Shown here: in pieces, positions 9,992 to 20,397 of the stretch | Numbering within the stretch: position 1 is the first letter of the stretch | How the letters are laid out: each line of letters begins with the position of its first letter | Assembly: GCA_019915015.1 (NCBI GenBank) | Contig: JAHBBC010000012.1 | Location: 124,001 to 188,000, forward strand | DNA length: 64,000 nucleotides | Direction: 5' to 3' | Origin: Auriscalpium vulgare | Lineage: Eukaryota; Basidiomycota; Agaricomycetes; Russulales; Auriscalpiaceae | The notes under the pieces: generated by a model | The model's database searches: none | The model's input: the letters and a program-made list of their open reading frames with translations, nothing else | What the model was told of the DNA's origin: nothing | Position numbers and translations under genes: made by a program

Positions 9992-11328
9992 TTACAGAAC
10001 AAAACGAACGAACAACACCGTGAGCAGGAGCAGGAAAACTGTGCCGACAGCGGCGCGAGAGGTGATTTGCGGGATAGCCACCGGCAGAGTTGCTCCAGCG
10101 GCGTCGATCGATGCGACTTCGGCGTCCGTCAGGTCGGCTGCATCGATAATCAGGAACCCGTTGAAGCCCATTGAGAGAATCGAACGTACGCAGCGCGGGG
10201 ACAGCGAGGTATTCCTTCAGGCGTTCCGGCCGCGACGTGGTGGTCACAACCACTGCGCCCTTCGCGATGACCCACTTGAAGATGACTTGCGCGGGCGTGC
10301 CGCCGATGCGCCTCGCAATGGCGGCGAGGACGGGGTCAAGCGGGCCACCGGGCGTCTTCGTTATAGGGCTGTTGCGCGGAGGTCGTCAGCGAGAGCTCAG
10401 TGGACGTGTTGACCGAGGACTGCCACGCACGCCAGACTGCCGTAGGCCTCGACGACAATGCCGTGTTTCGCGGAGTACTCGAGCAAGTCCTTGTAGGAGG
10501 CATAGTTGTACGGGTGGAATCGAATCTGTCCGTGCGGTGTGAGACGGCTGTCGCCTTGGAGACTATGCACGGGGTACCTGGTTGACGGCAGGCTTGGTCT
10601 TGCCTGTCTTGATGGTCGCCTGGAGCTGCTCGACGTTGAAATTACTGACACCGATGCTCCTGAAAACGAATGTGTCAGATGTGCTCCATATAGAGGAATT
10701 ATACACACGTACTTCGCCAGCCCGTCGTCCTTGAGTTTGACGAACTCGGCCCACGCGCTCCCAATGTCCTTCACCAGTCCAGGCTGATGGATGAGGTACA
10801 GATCCACAAACTTCAGGCCAAGCTGGTTCGTCCCAAAGTTCAATAAGTAAATGCAGAGCTAATTGGGCCACGGAGACATACCTTCGATAAACTCGAATTT
10901 ATCGACTCGCGGATGTCTCCCCCGCCGTACTTGGTCGTCACATACAAGTCAGAGCGGTCGAGCCCGCTCTCGCGTATCGCGTCGCCCACGGAATCTTCAT
11001 TCCGGTAGACTGAGAAGAGTATGGAGGGTGCATTGTGGGAAGGGGCAGAGCGTCATGGTTGACGAACGAACGTACGTGCCGCGGTGTCGATGTGGGAGAA
11101 GCCCGCATTCAATGCCCTGTCGACGTACTCTGTCGCTGACTGCGCCGAAGAAATTGAGCAGAGCGCGACAGCAAGAAGCATGTAACGCACCTTGCCATAC
11201 AATGCCGAGCCTGTCCCAAACGCAATGACCGGAATCTGGAGTCTCAAAGTCAGTGCCAACGAAACGCTCGATAGTTGGTTCGCGCGCACATTGTACCCGT
11301 CATTCAACGACAGCGAAGGTGTAGCCAT
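9992..11328 (-). CDS. Aldo/keto reductase with hydrophobic C-terminal tail
   Basis: This is an NAD(P)H-dependent carbonyl reductase of the AKR (TIM-barrel) superfamily. At least nine exons splice cleanly from ATG at 11328 to TAA at 9992. The first exon ends after SLNDGYN and joins IPVIAFGTGSALYGK, the classic N-terminus. The catalytic tetrad can be assigned: Asp in HIDTA, Tyr in YRNEDSVG, Lys in VTTKYGGG and His in LYLIHQPG. Further signatures are SIGVSNFNVEQLQ and VVTTTSRPERLKEYL. The barrel ends with the usual LTDAEVASIDAAG. About 35 residues are then added, finishing in the hydrophobic run VFLLLLTVLFVRFVL at the very C-terminus. That suggests a tail-anchored membrane protein facing the cytosol, which is inference. 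Substrate is unknown. Confidence 0.88.
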
Positions 11329-12798
11329 CGTTGGTAGGAGAGAGGTCGAGGTGAAAGAGGAACGCTGTCATTGCGAGAGAAGATGGTGGGAGCGGTCCGC
11401 ACATACGCGGAAGGCGCATCCTCCTGCATCCTCCCACAACCTCTGACACGCCTTTCGCAAGGCCCCATTGTGTCAGCACCTGCTGTAGACCGCGGACGGA
11501 TATGATAGACTCAACGGTGCGTTATTCTCTTCATTATCTGCCATCGGCTCGTCCTCTGCACCCGTCTTCTCGAAAATAGGAAGACGCCGACCTGGTTTGT
11601 CCGAAGTCGGGCGCGCTGCGACGAGACGCTGAATGAGCAAGGAATCTCGCTGTTTTTCCTGGTGCGTATGCGCGTCAGCCTCTGACTATGAGGCCTGACG
11701 TCGACATATGCAGCTTGAACCAGGTCCCGGCGCGGTGCGTATTGAAGCAGTTTCACATATTCTGTCCACTGACTGATTGCCCCCAGACTATTGGAGGAAT
11801 GGTCGGGTCTGTTTACTCCGGCAGTGCGTGGATATTCTGTTCTCTTCTGCAGACTTGCTCACTCTTCATGTAGCTATCAACTAATGCTGCACGATATGCG
11901 CGCAGCTAGTGGTTCCTCGACCTCGTGCGTACGTTGGCCTCTGTACACAGTATCTGTTCTAATGTCCACATACGTATAGACAGCCGTGCTTCCCGATGGC
12001 AAAGTGATCGAGACCAAACGACGCGCGCACGTCGTACTTACATTTCCCTCACTTGCGCAGCTTGAACACCCTTGCAGAACTTCTGCACGGGTGACGAGCT
12101 GCGCATGCTGGGCCATACAATGCGCTCGCCGCCAACTGTCGCCCGTTCTTGCCAGCGCCGATCGCCATTCAGCGTCCTCGCCCACAGCGCCCGCCACCGC
12201 CATCTCGCCCGTTACTTGTGTGCGCCGTCTCCAGTCATTGCGAACGCGCCCCGTTGCGCCGCTCTCTCGCTGGCCGCGGTCCATCGTTAGCATCTTCCCG
12301 CCGCTGATCCACCCAGCGGCCCCCTGGTACACAGCCCTCAATCTCTTGTTCACGCACGGGGGCTGCGCACGGCGGAAGCAGCACGCCCTGCCAGCCCGCC
12401 GAGTGCCCAAGCCAGCAAGCCCTCGCCATTGCCAATCACCCAGGCGCCCCCAGTGCAGCCAAGTCACGCCTCTCGTCACGTTCACGCGCTCAATCCGCCT
12501 CCAGCCTCTCTCCCTAGACATACCCTCCATCTCGGCTTTGCCGCAAGATGATCGACAGCTCGTTCGCCTGCTTGCGGATCCAGAAGAAGTCGAGCTGTAG
12601 TGTTCGTTGAGACATGCGAGCGAGAACTCAAGACAGGTTAAATTCGACATCTTCGCGGTCAAACATCCATGGTAGTGCAGCCCATAGCCCCCGTTACTAA
12701 TATGTTCGTTCTCTGACAAAGAGCGCACGTCAATAATGCTGGCAGTCGGATGGAAATGCAAGAAAAACGTACCGGGAGGCGCATTCCTCAGCGGCAAC
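11329..12798. other. Intergenic region, no supportable gene
   Basis: Frames are open on both strands at 11986-12600, but neither product resembles a known family, and the two overlap, so neither is called. Just downstream of the F-box stop, the minus-strand stretch near 12797-12660 keeps nucleotide similarity to the region after the paralogous F-box gene ending at 30315. The duplication therefore extended past the coding region. Confidence 0.4.
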
Positions 12799-14472
12799 TC
12801 ACACTCGCTCTATCACCACGCGCGACACAAGTTCCTTCAGCTTGTTCTCTACAACAACGCCCAATTCGTTGATTTCCAAATGCAGCTCTTCAATAGGAGC
12901 GCTGCATTTACCGCGCGCCGCTAGGCAGTCGATGAGTAGCCGCACCGCGGTCGCGGTCCCTGGCATGTAGAGCTTCAGGAATTTCAGTGCGGGAGCGCAA
13001 CGCGGGAGATGGGAAGGGTCGTCGGAGGAAGTGGCATCGCGGTAGAGAAGTTGACAGAATGAAAGGGACGAAGATTCGTCGGCCGTGACCCGCTGCAGGG
13101 AGGGGGCATGTTCGAGGACCTCTTGCCAATCCTCTTCTTTCCACTCCCCGCCATCGGACCTGCCAAAAACTGAAAGCTTGTGTAGAGATTCAAAGCGGGC
13201 GGGAAGCATGTCGCGAAATCTCTCTATGATTTCCGTGCGGGTAATGTTCGCGCTCGACGGCCAGTCCAAGGAAAGCTGCAGGTCTGAATCCTCCCAATCA
13301 CCCTCGTGATCCGCTTTCCAGGCTTTGATACCTAGGATCCTCCTACCAGGGGAGAGGTCAAGATGCTCGTCGTCTCGCACATCTGGACTGAAGAGCAGCC
13401 CACGGAAGACGGCGGAATTTGGCCGCAAGTGGGATCCCAAGGCAGAAACAAACGCGGCGACATTTCCCTCTTCTTCGGCAGATGACGTGAGCGAGCATTC
13501 GGAGAAGAGCGCCAGGCGCGCCTGGGGACTCGTGTTCAGGTGTTCTAGCAGCAATGTGCACCTGCTGATTTCTCCCGTCAACTGCAAACTCGACAGGCAG
13601 GGCAATTCGACTGCGACACCACGATGCTGGCCCGGGGACGGTAGGTAGAAAGCGAGTTCGAGTTTCTTCAGCGCTTTCATGTGTGCCAGGGCATCCAGTA
13701 GTTCGTAAAGATCCGGGGACGTATGGCGGGATCGCCCCGGTGCGACTACGACGGCGAGAGATGTTAGGCCGGCGAAGACCGTCGAGGACAGATTGAGCGG
13801 CGGGTGAATGTCTATGAGGCGTAAAACACGTAAGCGAGGAGCGTAACCTGCAAAAAGGTTGTCGGGAAGCGGGCATGAGTGTGTGGGGGGCCAGTTATAC
13901 CACAAGAAGGTTTCAAGCAGCGGTGACGGATTCGAGAGGCCGCCGTCACGAGCCCACCGCGCGACTGTCTGGTCGCCTTCGCTCACGTTCAGTACTCGGG
14001 TGTGCCACAAATGCTCCGATACGAGTGCAAGACTCTCCGTTGACAGTCTCAGGCGTTTCCAAGGCACCCGCAAGTGCAGCGCCACCGGCACTGACGGTGC
14101 ACGGACCTGGAGCATCTCCGCTGCCCAGCGGTAGCCGCGTGCGAAATCGATGTCTTGCCACAATTCCTGGCAGTTCAGCGCAGCTGTGCGCCACACGCGG
14201 CATGTCTGAGAGATGTGCATGCGCGCGTGGTGTCCCCGGCAGAGGGAGAAGATGGCGGTCAGGATCTCGGGAGGGAGGCGCTCGGCAGGCGCGCGCATTT
14301 GCGCGTAGTCGGCCACGGTTTGCGAACACTGAGAATCCACGACGAGCAGGGCAGTTTGGTGGGCTGATGCTTTGTTGTTGTCGCTAAGAACTGAGAGCAC
14401 GAATTCAGACAGAGGCGCGAACCTGGTCGTGGCTTGCTCACCATCGCGCGCACTGGCATTGTCTGGCAACAT
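12799..14472 (-). CDS. F-box protein (paralogue A)
   Basis: A single exon encodes 557 residues from the ATG at 14472; the codon four positions upstream is TTG and was not used. The F-box lies at about residues 65-110, with PAERLPPEILTAIFSLCRG followed by ISQTCRVWRTAALNCQELWQ. F-box proteins dock on SKP1 in SCF ubiquitin ligases and choose substrates through the C-terminal region. Here that region is Leu-rich and irregularly LRR-like, typical of the large agaricomycete F-box families. The gene is a clear paralogue of the one at 28762-30315: they share QDIDFxxGYRWAAEMLQ, RAPSVPV, EHAPSLQRVTA and a common C-terminus around ELVSRVVI. The substrate is unknown. Confidence 0.88.
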   Translation of the reverse strand: MLPDNASARDGEQATTRFAPLSEFVLSVLSDNNKASAHQTALLVVDSQCSQTVADYAQMRAPAERLPPEILTAIFSLCRGHHARMHISQTCRVWRTAALNCQELWQDIDFARGYRWAAEMLQVRAPSVPVALHLRVPWKRLRLSTESLALVSEHLWHTRVLNVSEGDQTVARWARDGGLSNPSPLLETFLWYNWPPTHSCPLPDNLFAGYAPRLRVLRLIDIHPPLNLSSTVFAGLTSLAVVVAPGRSRHTSPDLYELLDALAHMKALKKLELAFYLPSPGQHRGVAVELPCLSSLQLTGEISRCTLLLEHLNTSPQARLALFSECSLTSSAEEEGNVAAFVSALGSHLRPNSAVFRGLLFSPDVRDDEHLDLSPGRRILGIKAWKADHEGDWEDSDLQLSLDWPSSANITRTEIIERFRDMLPARFESLHKLSVFGRSDGGEWKEEDWQEVLEHAPSLQRVTADESSSLSFCQLLYRDATSSDDPSHLPRCAPALKFLKLYMPGTATAVRLLIDCLAARGKCSAPIEELHLEINELGVVVENKLKELVSRVVIERV

Positions 14473-14932
14473 TGGGATACACAAAGATCGCAGATAGTCT
14501 AGAGGGTTCCGATCTCCCGGCGGCGAGTGTTATATGTGGCGGAGGAGAAGGAATAGACTGGTCATGAGAACACGACTGTTGAGAGCAAACGAGATTGGCG
14601 ACCCGGCGCGTCGCTGGCACTACTAATTCACTATCTACTAGGCTAATCTATCAGGTAGCATATACCACGGTAGCACCGCAAAAAGTCAGCTTGTCGCACA
14701 ATCCTCGCGCGATTGATTGCTCAGAGCAAGGCACGCTGCGTATTCATAGTATATAGTCCATCAAGTCCGAGTGTGGTACAACGAGTGCGAAGGGTATGTC
14801 TCGATGGGGCACGATTAATCTAATGAATGGATGCAGCGCAGAACGTATGCGTGCGCGCGGCTACGAGCAGGTACGTAGAATATCCTCGGATGCCGTTGGC
14901 GACAGGAGCCAGCTCCAACGCAGCCGTTCCCC
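14473..14932. other. Intergenic spacer
   Basis: It holds the promoter of the F-box gene and the 3' end of the tetraspanin gene. Nothing else is supported. Confidence 0.4.
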
Positions 14933-16530
14933 TCAGCGCCCAGGCGACTCGAACTTGCCGCCCGTGGTGTAAGGCATCGACGGCAGGCTGTCGAGATTGA
15001 GGTTCGACCGCGAGCGCGCCATGACCTCCGACGCGACGTCGGCGCCGTACTGCTCCGCGAGCTGGCTGCAAACACGGTCAGCGCGAGTCGTCACCCACAC
15101 GCACGCCGACTCACTTTGCGTAGTTGTCCATGATGACCGCCATGCTGTTCATGCTCAGCCGGTACGCCTTGGGCATCATGCCCTTGCCGAAGCGGTACGT
15201 GATGTGGTTCGAGCACAGCAGCCCCGCGACGATGACGCCGATCTGCAGCGGCACGAGCCCGAACACGATCGTGTACCACCGCTCCAGCACCATCTTCTCA
15301 AAGTCCATGTACGGGCCCTTGCACCCCGGCAGCACGCTGCGCGAGTAGCACACCTGGCTGACCGCGGCCTCGACGAACGGCGAGAAGAACCCGCAGCAGT
15401 TGAGCTGGTTCTGGATGCGCAGCCACCCGTCGAGCGGCAGCTCGTCCGACCACTGCGCGTTGACCTTGCCGTCCAGGTTGAAGTTGCGCCGCTTGAACGT
15501 GAGGTAGCCCGGGATCGTGAGCAGCGCGAAGCAGATCCACAGGAAGAACGTGTACAGCGCGAGGAACGCCCGGTTGTTCAGCAGGAGGCCCGCCCACCCG
15601 AACAGCGACGTGATGATCCCCGCCGCCGCGGCGATGGTCGACACCACCAGCTCGCCGTGGTTGCCGACGCGCACGATGTCCGCGTGCTTCCAGACGTCGA
15701 ACCACGTGCAGAGGAGGAAGATGAGGCCGGCGAGCGAGTAGCTGGTGAACTGGGGGCATGCGTGCGTCAGTACAAAGATCACCAAAAGCGGCAAGACGAA
15801 AACAAAACAAGACGAATAAATGATCGGCTAGGATGGGCAACGGAAGCGACGCCGAATACGCACGGCAGGCCACCTTGAACGCGCGCGGTAAAATTGCCCG
15901 ACGACGCCGACGCTCATCAAGCATTTGGGCGCCGGGGATACGCACGGCAGGCCCTCTCGGAAACGGCGCGATGAGCGCACCGTCATGCTCGCGCAAGGTC
16001 ACAAACGACGCCGCCGCCGGCCCCGGGGGAGCATGAAGCCAGGAATAACGAAAACAAAGCGAGACCATCCGTGGGAATGACGTCGTCGCCGTTGCCCCCA
16101 CCGATGCCAACCCAACGCCAACGAACGAACTAAACGGAAAACTCACCACGATATTTGCCATGAAGAGAATCCACTTGAATCTGTTCCAGCGCAGGCGCCC
16201 CTTGCGGGGAGCGGACCCGCCCTTGGAGAACCAGCCGGACTGGACGCCGTCGTAGTCCTCGTCGCCCTCGCCGGGCATGCGGGCCTCGCCGCTGCGGAAA
16301 GCTTCGCGGCCGCCGCCGCGCTTGGGGATGCCCATGGGCCCGTCCTTGCCATTGCGGCGCTTGAGGCCGTTGTAGAGGACGGCGTCCGAGAATTTCGACG
16401 GGAGGTAGTTGACGCTGAGCGAGAGCGGGGAGTCGCCGAGGAGGGGGGAGTCGGTGCTACGTGGCGAGCCGGAGCGGATGGACGTGGAGGATGCGAAGGG
16501 GGCGTTGGGGGGTTCGAGCTGTGTCGCCAT
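14933..16530 (-). CDS. Tetraspanin family protein
   Basis: Three exons (16530-16147, 15749-15115, 15065-14933) encode 383 residues. The N-terminal ~110 residues are a Ser/Pro/Gly-rich cytosolic tail; four membrane helices follow. Helix 1 spans the first splice site (WILFMANIV joined to FTSYSLAGLIFLL). Helices 2 and 3 are around VVSTIAAAAGIITSLFGWAG and ALYTFFLWICFALL, and helix 4 is VFGLVPLQIGVIVAGLLC. Between helices 3 and 4 is the large loop with the tetraspanin CCG signature (QLNCCGFFSP) and further cysteines. Tetraspanins scaffold membrane microdomains; fungal Tsp/Pls1 proteins are tied to polarised growth. The first intron is 397 nt, long for this genome. Open sequence continues upstream of the ATG, so an extra 5' exon is possible. 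Confidence 0.88.
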
Positions 16531-17095
16531 GCTGGATGGGCCGAGGATGTGTCTTGTGGACGTGGCTGCGGAGTAGGCCGAGTTTGCGTTGGATATGATA
16601 GAAGAAGAACGTCGGGAGTGTCTAATGGACGTTATAGCGAGATACGATGAGCTAGCGGGTGGCAACGTACGAGGGATTGTCCATCTACGAGGGGATTGAG
16701 CGACAGCGCGCGCGGGCGAGAGGAAAGGCGGAAGGCGGTGTTGTCAAGCCAAACGGTAATATGAAAATTCACACACGCAACTCACCGGCTGGGCCGGGGG
16801 ATGTCCGTGGCTTGAGTTTGAGTTTGAGTCGAGATATGTCGACCACATACGCTGCATCGCCAGCACAATAAATATGAGTACAGCTCTGTCTACAGCGCGG
16901 CGAATGTACAGGAGGAAGGGGCGGGCGGGCGTGGCTTTCCACGGCCCACGGGCACAAATTGGTAAATATAACAAAAGCTTGGCCTTGCCTATCTCCGGCT
17001 GTCGCCACCCAGAAACTCCGCCGCCGGCCGAACGCATCTCAGATAGTATAAATTCTCCGCAAAATGGAGACAAAGCCATACACTACTACAGCTAC
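16531..17095. other. Intergenic spacer between tetraspanin and DUF6534 gene
   Basis: No gene is supported. A TTTGAGTTTGAGT stretch near 16816-16830 is a minor low-complexity feature. Confidence 0.35.
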
Positions 17096-19249
17096 TCAGT
17101 GCGCCGGTAGGCTACTCGAAGGCTCCAACAAATCCCCTGTGTGCACCTCGTAGCGCACCGTCTTCTCCACGCTCACTTGCAGCTGCGGCCGCCATAAGCA
17201 CAACAAACGCACATCCATATATCTTGTCTGCTCACCGTCTTGGATGTCAAATTGTCGCCCATCGACCGGCTCGACTGTCATCCACTGCGTCAGGACTCGC
17301 CCACAGACACTCGCAAGACCACCACGTACGGTGTGCACTTCACTGAATAGGCCCGTCATCCGTCGATTCGGCAGCAGCACAGGCAGGTCAGTGTCGCCCG
17401 ATGGCTGCGAGCGGCTCCGGAGCGACCGCCGGGAGTTCAGCCTGTCAAACAATATCGTGCGGCACTCCATCAGAGAAAGAAGCCTGACCATCACCATTGG
17501 AAGACGTACGTCGCAAGCAGCGAGTTCGCGTAAACTGCGCAGGGCGGCCGTGTGATCGGTGTGTTATGTACCCAAGAATGGAGTGAAACACGCACGCTTG
17601 CTGATGGCGAAGTGCAGCCCCAGGAAGACTAGGTTGCGCGGCATGGACAGCCACTATGCGGGGAATTCTTTGAGAAGCGTGCGGGGGTTATTCCAGGGAT
17701 GGGGACGTACGCAGATCAGGGATACGACGGTCGTCACGCTAGGCACGCAGATCAGTTGTCCCGCATCAGCAGCCCACGCACTACGGACTCACCAGGTGAG
17801 AGCGCCGTTATTGAAGGTATATATCATGATCATGTCGATGACACGGTCCATCCTTCTATCACTGCCGTCAAACAAACTTTCCTCGGCGGTACGAAGGCTG
17901 GCACATACCCACCGAAGCCAGTGCGGCTGGTGTGCAGATAGTACCCCATCGCGGCCGTGATAAAGATGTCGAGAGCGCACGATTGCGACAGGCCGAACGT
18001 AAAAACATACTGGACAAATAGCTCGTGAGCGTGACGTGGCAATAACAGAAGTAGCGCTTACACCGTAGTCATCGGTAAAGGCTCGGAAGCTCTTTAGCTT
18101 TCCCCTGTTGAGACGATGAGCGCTCGGCGCATGTTGCCGCTCGGCTGGGGGATGCTCACATCTCGACAGTCGACACTAGGGAGAAAGAGTGCAGGCGTGA
18201 AGCGCGGACCTGTTTTGGAGCGAATAAAGGACATACCAAGAGCAGCGCCTGAAACCCGCGCCCATGTCAGTCGAGAGAAATGGAGCGGCGAGAACAGCGA
18301 CGCGCACCTAGCCGACCAAACGCCAAGGCAAACTTAGATGGACACCGGCGGTAAGACCTTTGCAAAGTCGAGAAGCGCGCAGGGGACGCACTAATGGGGT
18401 GGTGAGCCACCAGTTGTTCTTGCTCACTGCGCGACAGCGATCAGATACAGACATAACAACGGTCCAAGACAACATACGTCGTAGCACCCTGTGCGCAAAA
18501 AATCTGGCAGCACTGCGATCAGAAGGGACCGTGATGACAATCGGGCAGCTGTACACACATGTGCACAACGAAGGTTATGGTGGCCTGCACGTACGATCGG
18601 AGCAATTAGTCACATTTCACTATGCCTAGCAAGAACAGAAGACGCACTGTCAGCGCGACAGTAAGCTGATTCCGACACAAAACGGAGGTCCGCAAGTCAG
18701 CGCGCTGTTATCGACTGTCTCAGTTCTCCGCACGCACCGCGATGGTCCTGTCATGACGCAGTTATTAGAACGAGCACAACGAGGGAGACAAGATACAGAA
18801 AGATACTCACAAGGGAATATGGTCGGCGGCTGCGTCATTCCCAAAGTTGACGATTAGGTAGTCCCATGTTGCTGTGCACATAAGCGCTGCATGTGCGGCA
18901 TCCAGCGCCCTGTTGGCTATGTCAGCGCCAACCAGCTCACTTGCGCTGTCAGAGAGAAACCGCACCAGACAGTGCAGACCTTCAGGAAATGCACACACGT
19001 CAGCCGAGTTCCCCCAGCCTCTGGAATAGGCGGCACAATGACGCACAATAAGCTTGAGACGTAGCAGGTCGTTGGGGTACACGCGGAAATAGAAGAATGT
19101 CTGCACGGCAACTACTGTCGAAAGCCTGCCAGTTGAATGGCGCAGAGTGAGTACCACATCGCATGTTGAGGTGGAACAGGGTGTACGCACATAACGGAGA
19201 GCAGGCTGCCCAGGAGAATCGGCCCCAGCGTCGACTTGACACCCGCCAT
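17096..19249 (-). CDS. DUF6534-type multi-pass membrane protein
   Basis: The family is a seven-helix-like membrane protein group greatly expanded in Agaricomycetes; its function is unknown. The gene is cut into about fifteen small exons. Recognisable blocks in order are STLGPILLGSLLSVM, VVAVQTFFYFRVYPND, VCTVWALDAAHAALM, YLIVNFGND, ATITFVVHIFFAHRVLR, SKNNWWLTTPL, GKLKSFRAFTDDYG, SCALDIFITAAMGYYLHTSR, VIDMIMIYTFNNGALT, LVFLGLHFAISKLYANSLLA and TLNSRRSLR, followed by a ~110-residue tail. One exon (VCTVW) is only 14 nt. Between NFGNDAAADHIPL and LTVALT I could not find a canonical donor/acceptor pair that keeps frame (18814 to 18680), so the gene may carry a lesion or use a non-AG acceptor. The ATG at 19249 fits the family start. 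Confidence 0.75.
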
Positions 19250-20397
19250 ACCTGCGCTCGTCGAGGTTCGTGCGGCGCGGCGCGGGCGCGAGGGGGAAGA
19301 GTTGCACCCGACCCGCGGTGACAGCTTTTTGTACAGGACATGCAGTGCCTTGACCGAGCGCCGATATGCGCCGTGTGCAAACCGTGATGCGCAATTGTAC
19401 CTCTTTTGTCGAGATCGAGATCAGATTACATCGAGGGCGCGATATGCGATCAACCGCGGCAGACAGACGACTCGACCACAGCAGACCACAGCCTGTGCCA
19501 CAGAACCTCGGGACTAGGACTCCGGAGCAGCTGAGCTGGTTGATTGTTGAGGAGATATAAATGCAGAAGCTGACAAGCAGCGAGCGCTGCACTGATGATC
19601 GGGGCCCGGCGTCGCCGGCGTTCATGCACGATCAAGACCTTGGATGTCGGCGGTCAGCGGTCTGGACGCCAAGGGACGCCACCAACTTTATTGTGAACCA
19701 ATGGGCGTACGTTCTGGATATGCCTCCGATCGGATACGTATTGCCCCATGCGCGCTACCGGGCCGCGGTGTTTTTGGCATTCCTTCTTCCCCCGCGACGT
19801 CGTGCAGCAGTAGGCAGCAGCGTGCAGCGCTGTATTCACTTGAATCAACCGCGGCTGAGCAATTGTACTCAGCTAAGAAACAGAAATGTCTCACCGAGCG
19901 TGACCTGAGGATCGACCCTAGATCTGGCCCGGTACCGTGTCAAGGTGCCCGATGCAGCCTGCTCCTGAGGGAAGAGAAGTATCGATCAGACAAGCCACGC
20001 CGGATCAACAGTGAGGAACGGCAGGGCGTTGCAATTGAACATATGATATGCGTTTGCCTTTAGTGACTTTGGTCATATTGAGATCAGGTGCGGCGCATTC
20101 TCGAAGTTAGCAATAGCATGAGGAGGCATGAGGCCTCATGATGCGACGCAAGCAGAACAACCACAACCCACGGTTTGGGCGACCGTCAAAACGTACATAG
20201 TCAGCTCTATTGCGCGTCTGTGGCGTAGATGCAGGTGCGACGTTACGTTCTTCTACTCTCTACAACATATGTCTTCATCTTCTTCTATCAGGTCTGATCA
20301 GTCTTGACGGCATGCGTTCACGCGACAGCCTTCAGCAGCGAGCGTCCGGAAATCTCTGCTTCACAGCATCAGTCAACTGTCAACCTAGGTCATGACG
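19250..20397. other. Intergenic spacer
   Basis: Several short open frames exist on the plus strand, but none has family features or extends by splicing. I see no gene in this stretch. Confidence 0.4.

Noticed and set aside
11877..12797. 306-codon minus-strand frame and the overlapping 204-codon plus-strand frame
   Set aside because: The two overlap, neither has family features, and the minus frame begins right after the F-box stop, where 3' flanking similarity to the other F-box gene explains the open start.
15750..16146. An independent small gene inside the long tetraspanin intron
   Set aside because: The short frame there is Arg/Ala-rich with internal duplications and no start or domain support; the exons on both sides splice in frame without it.
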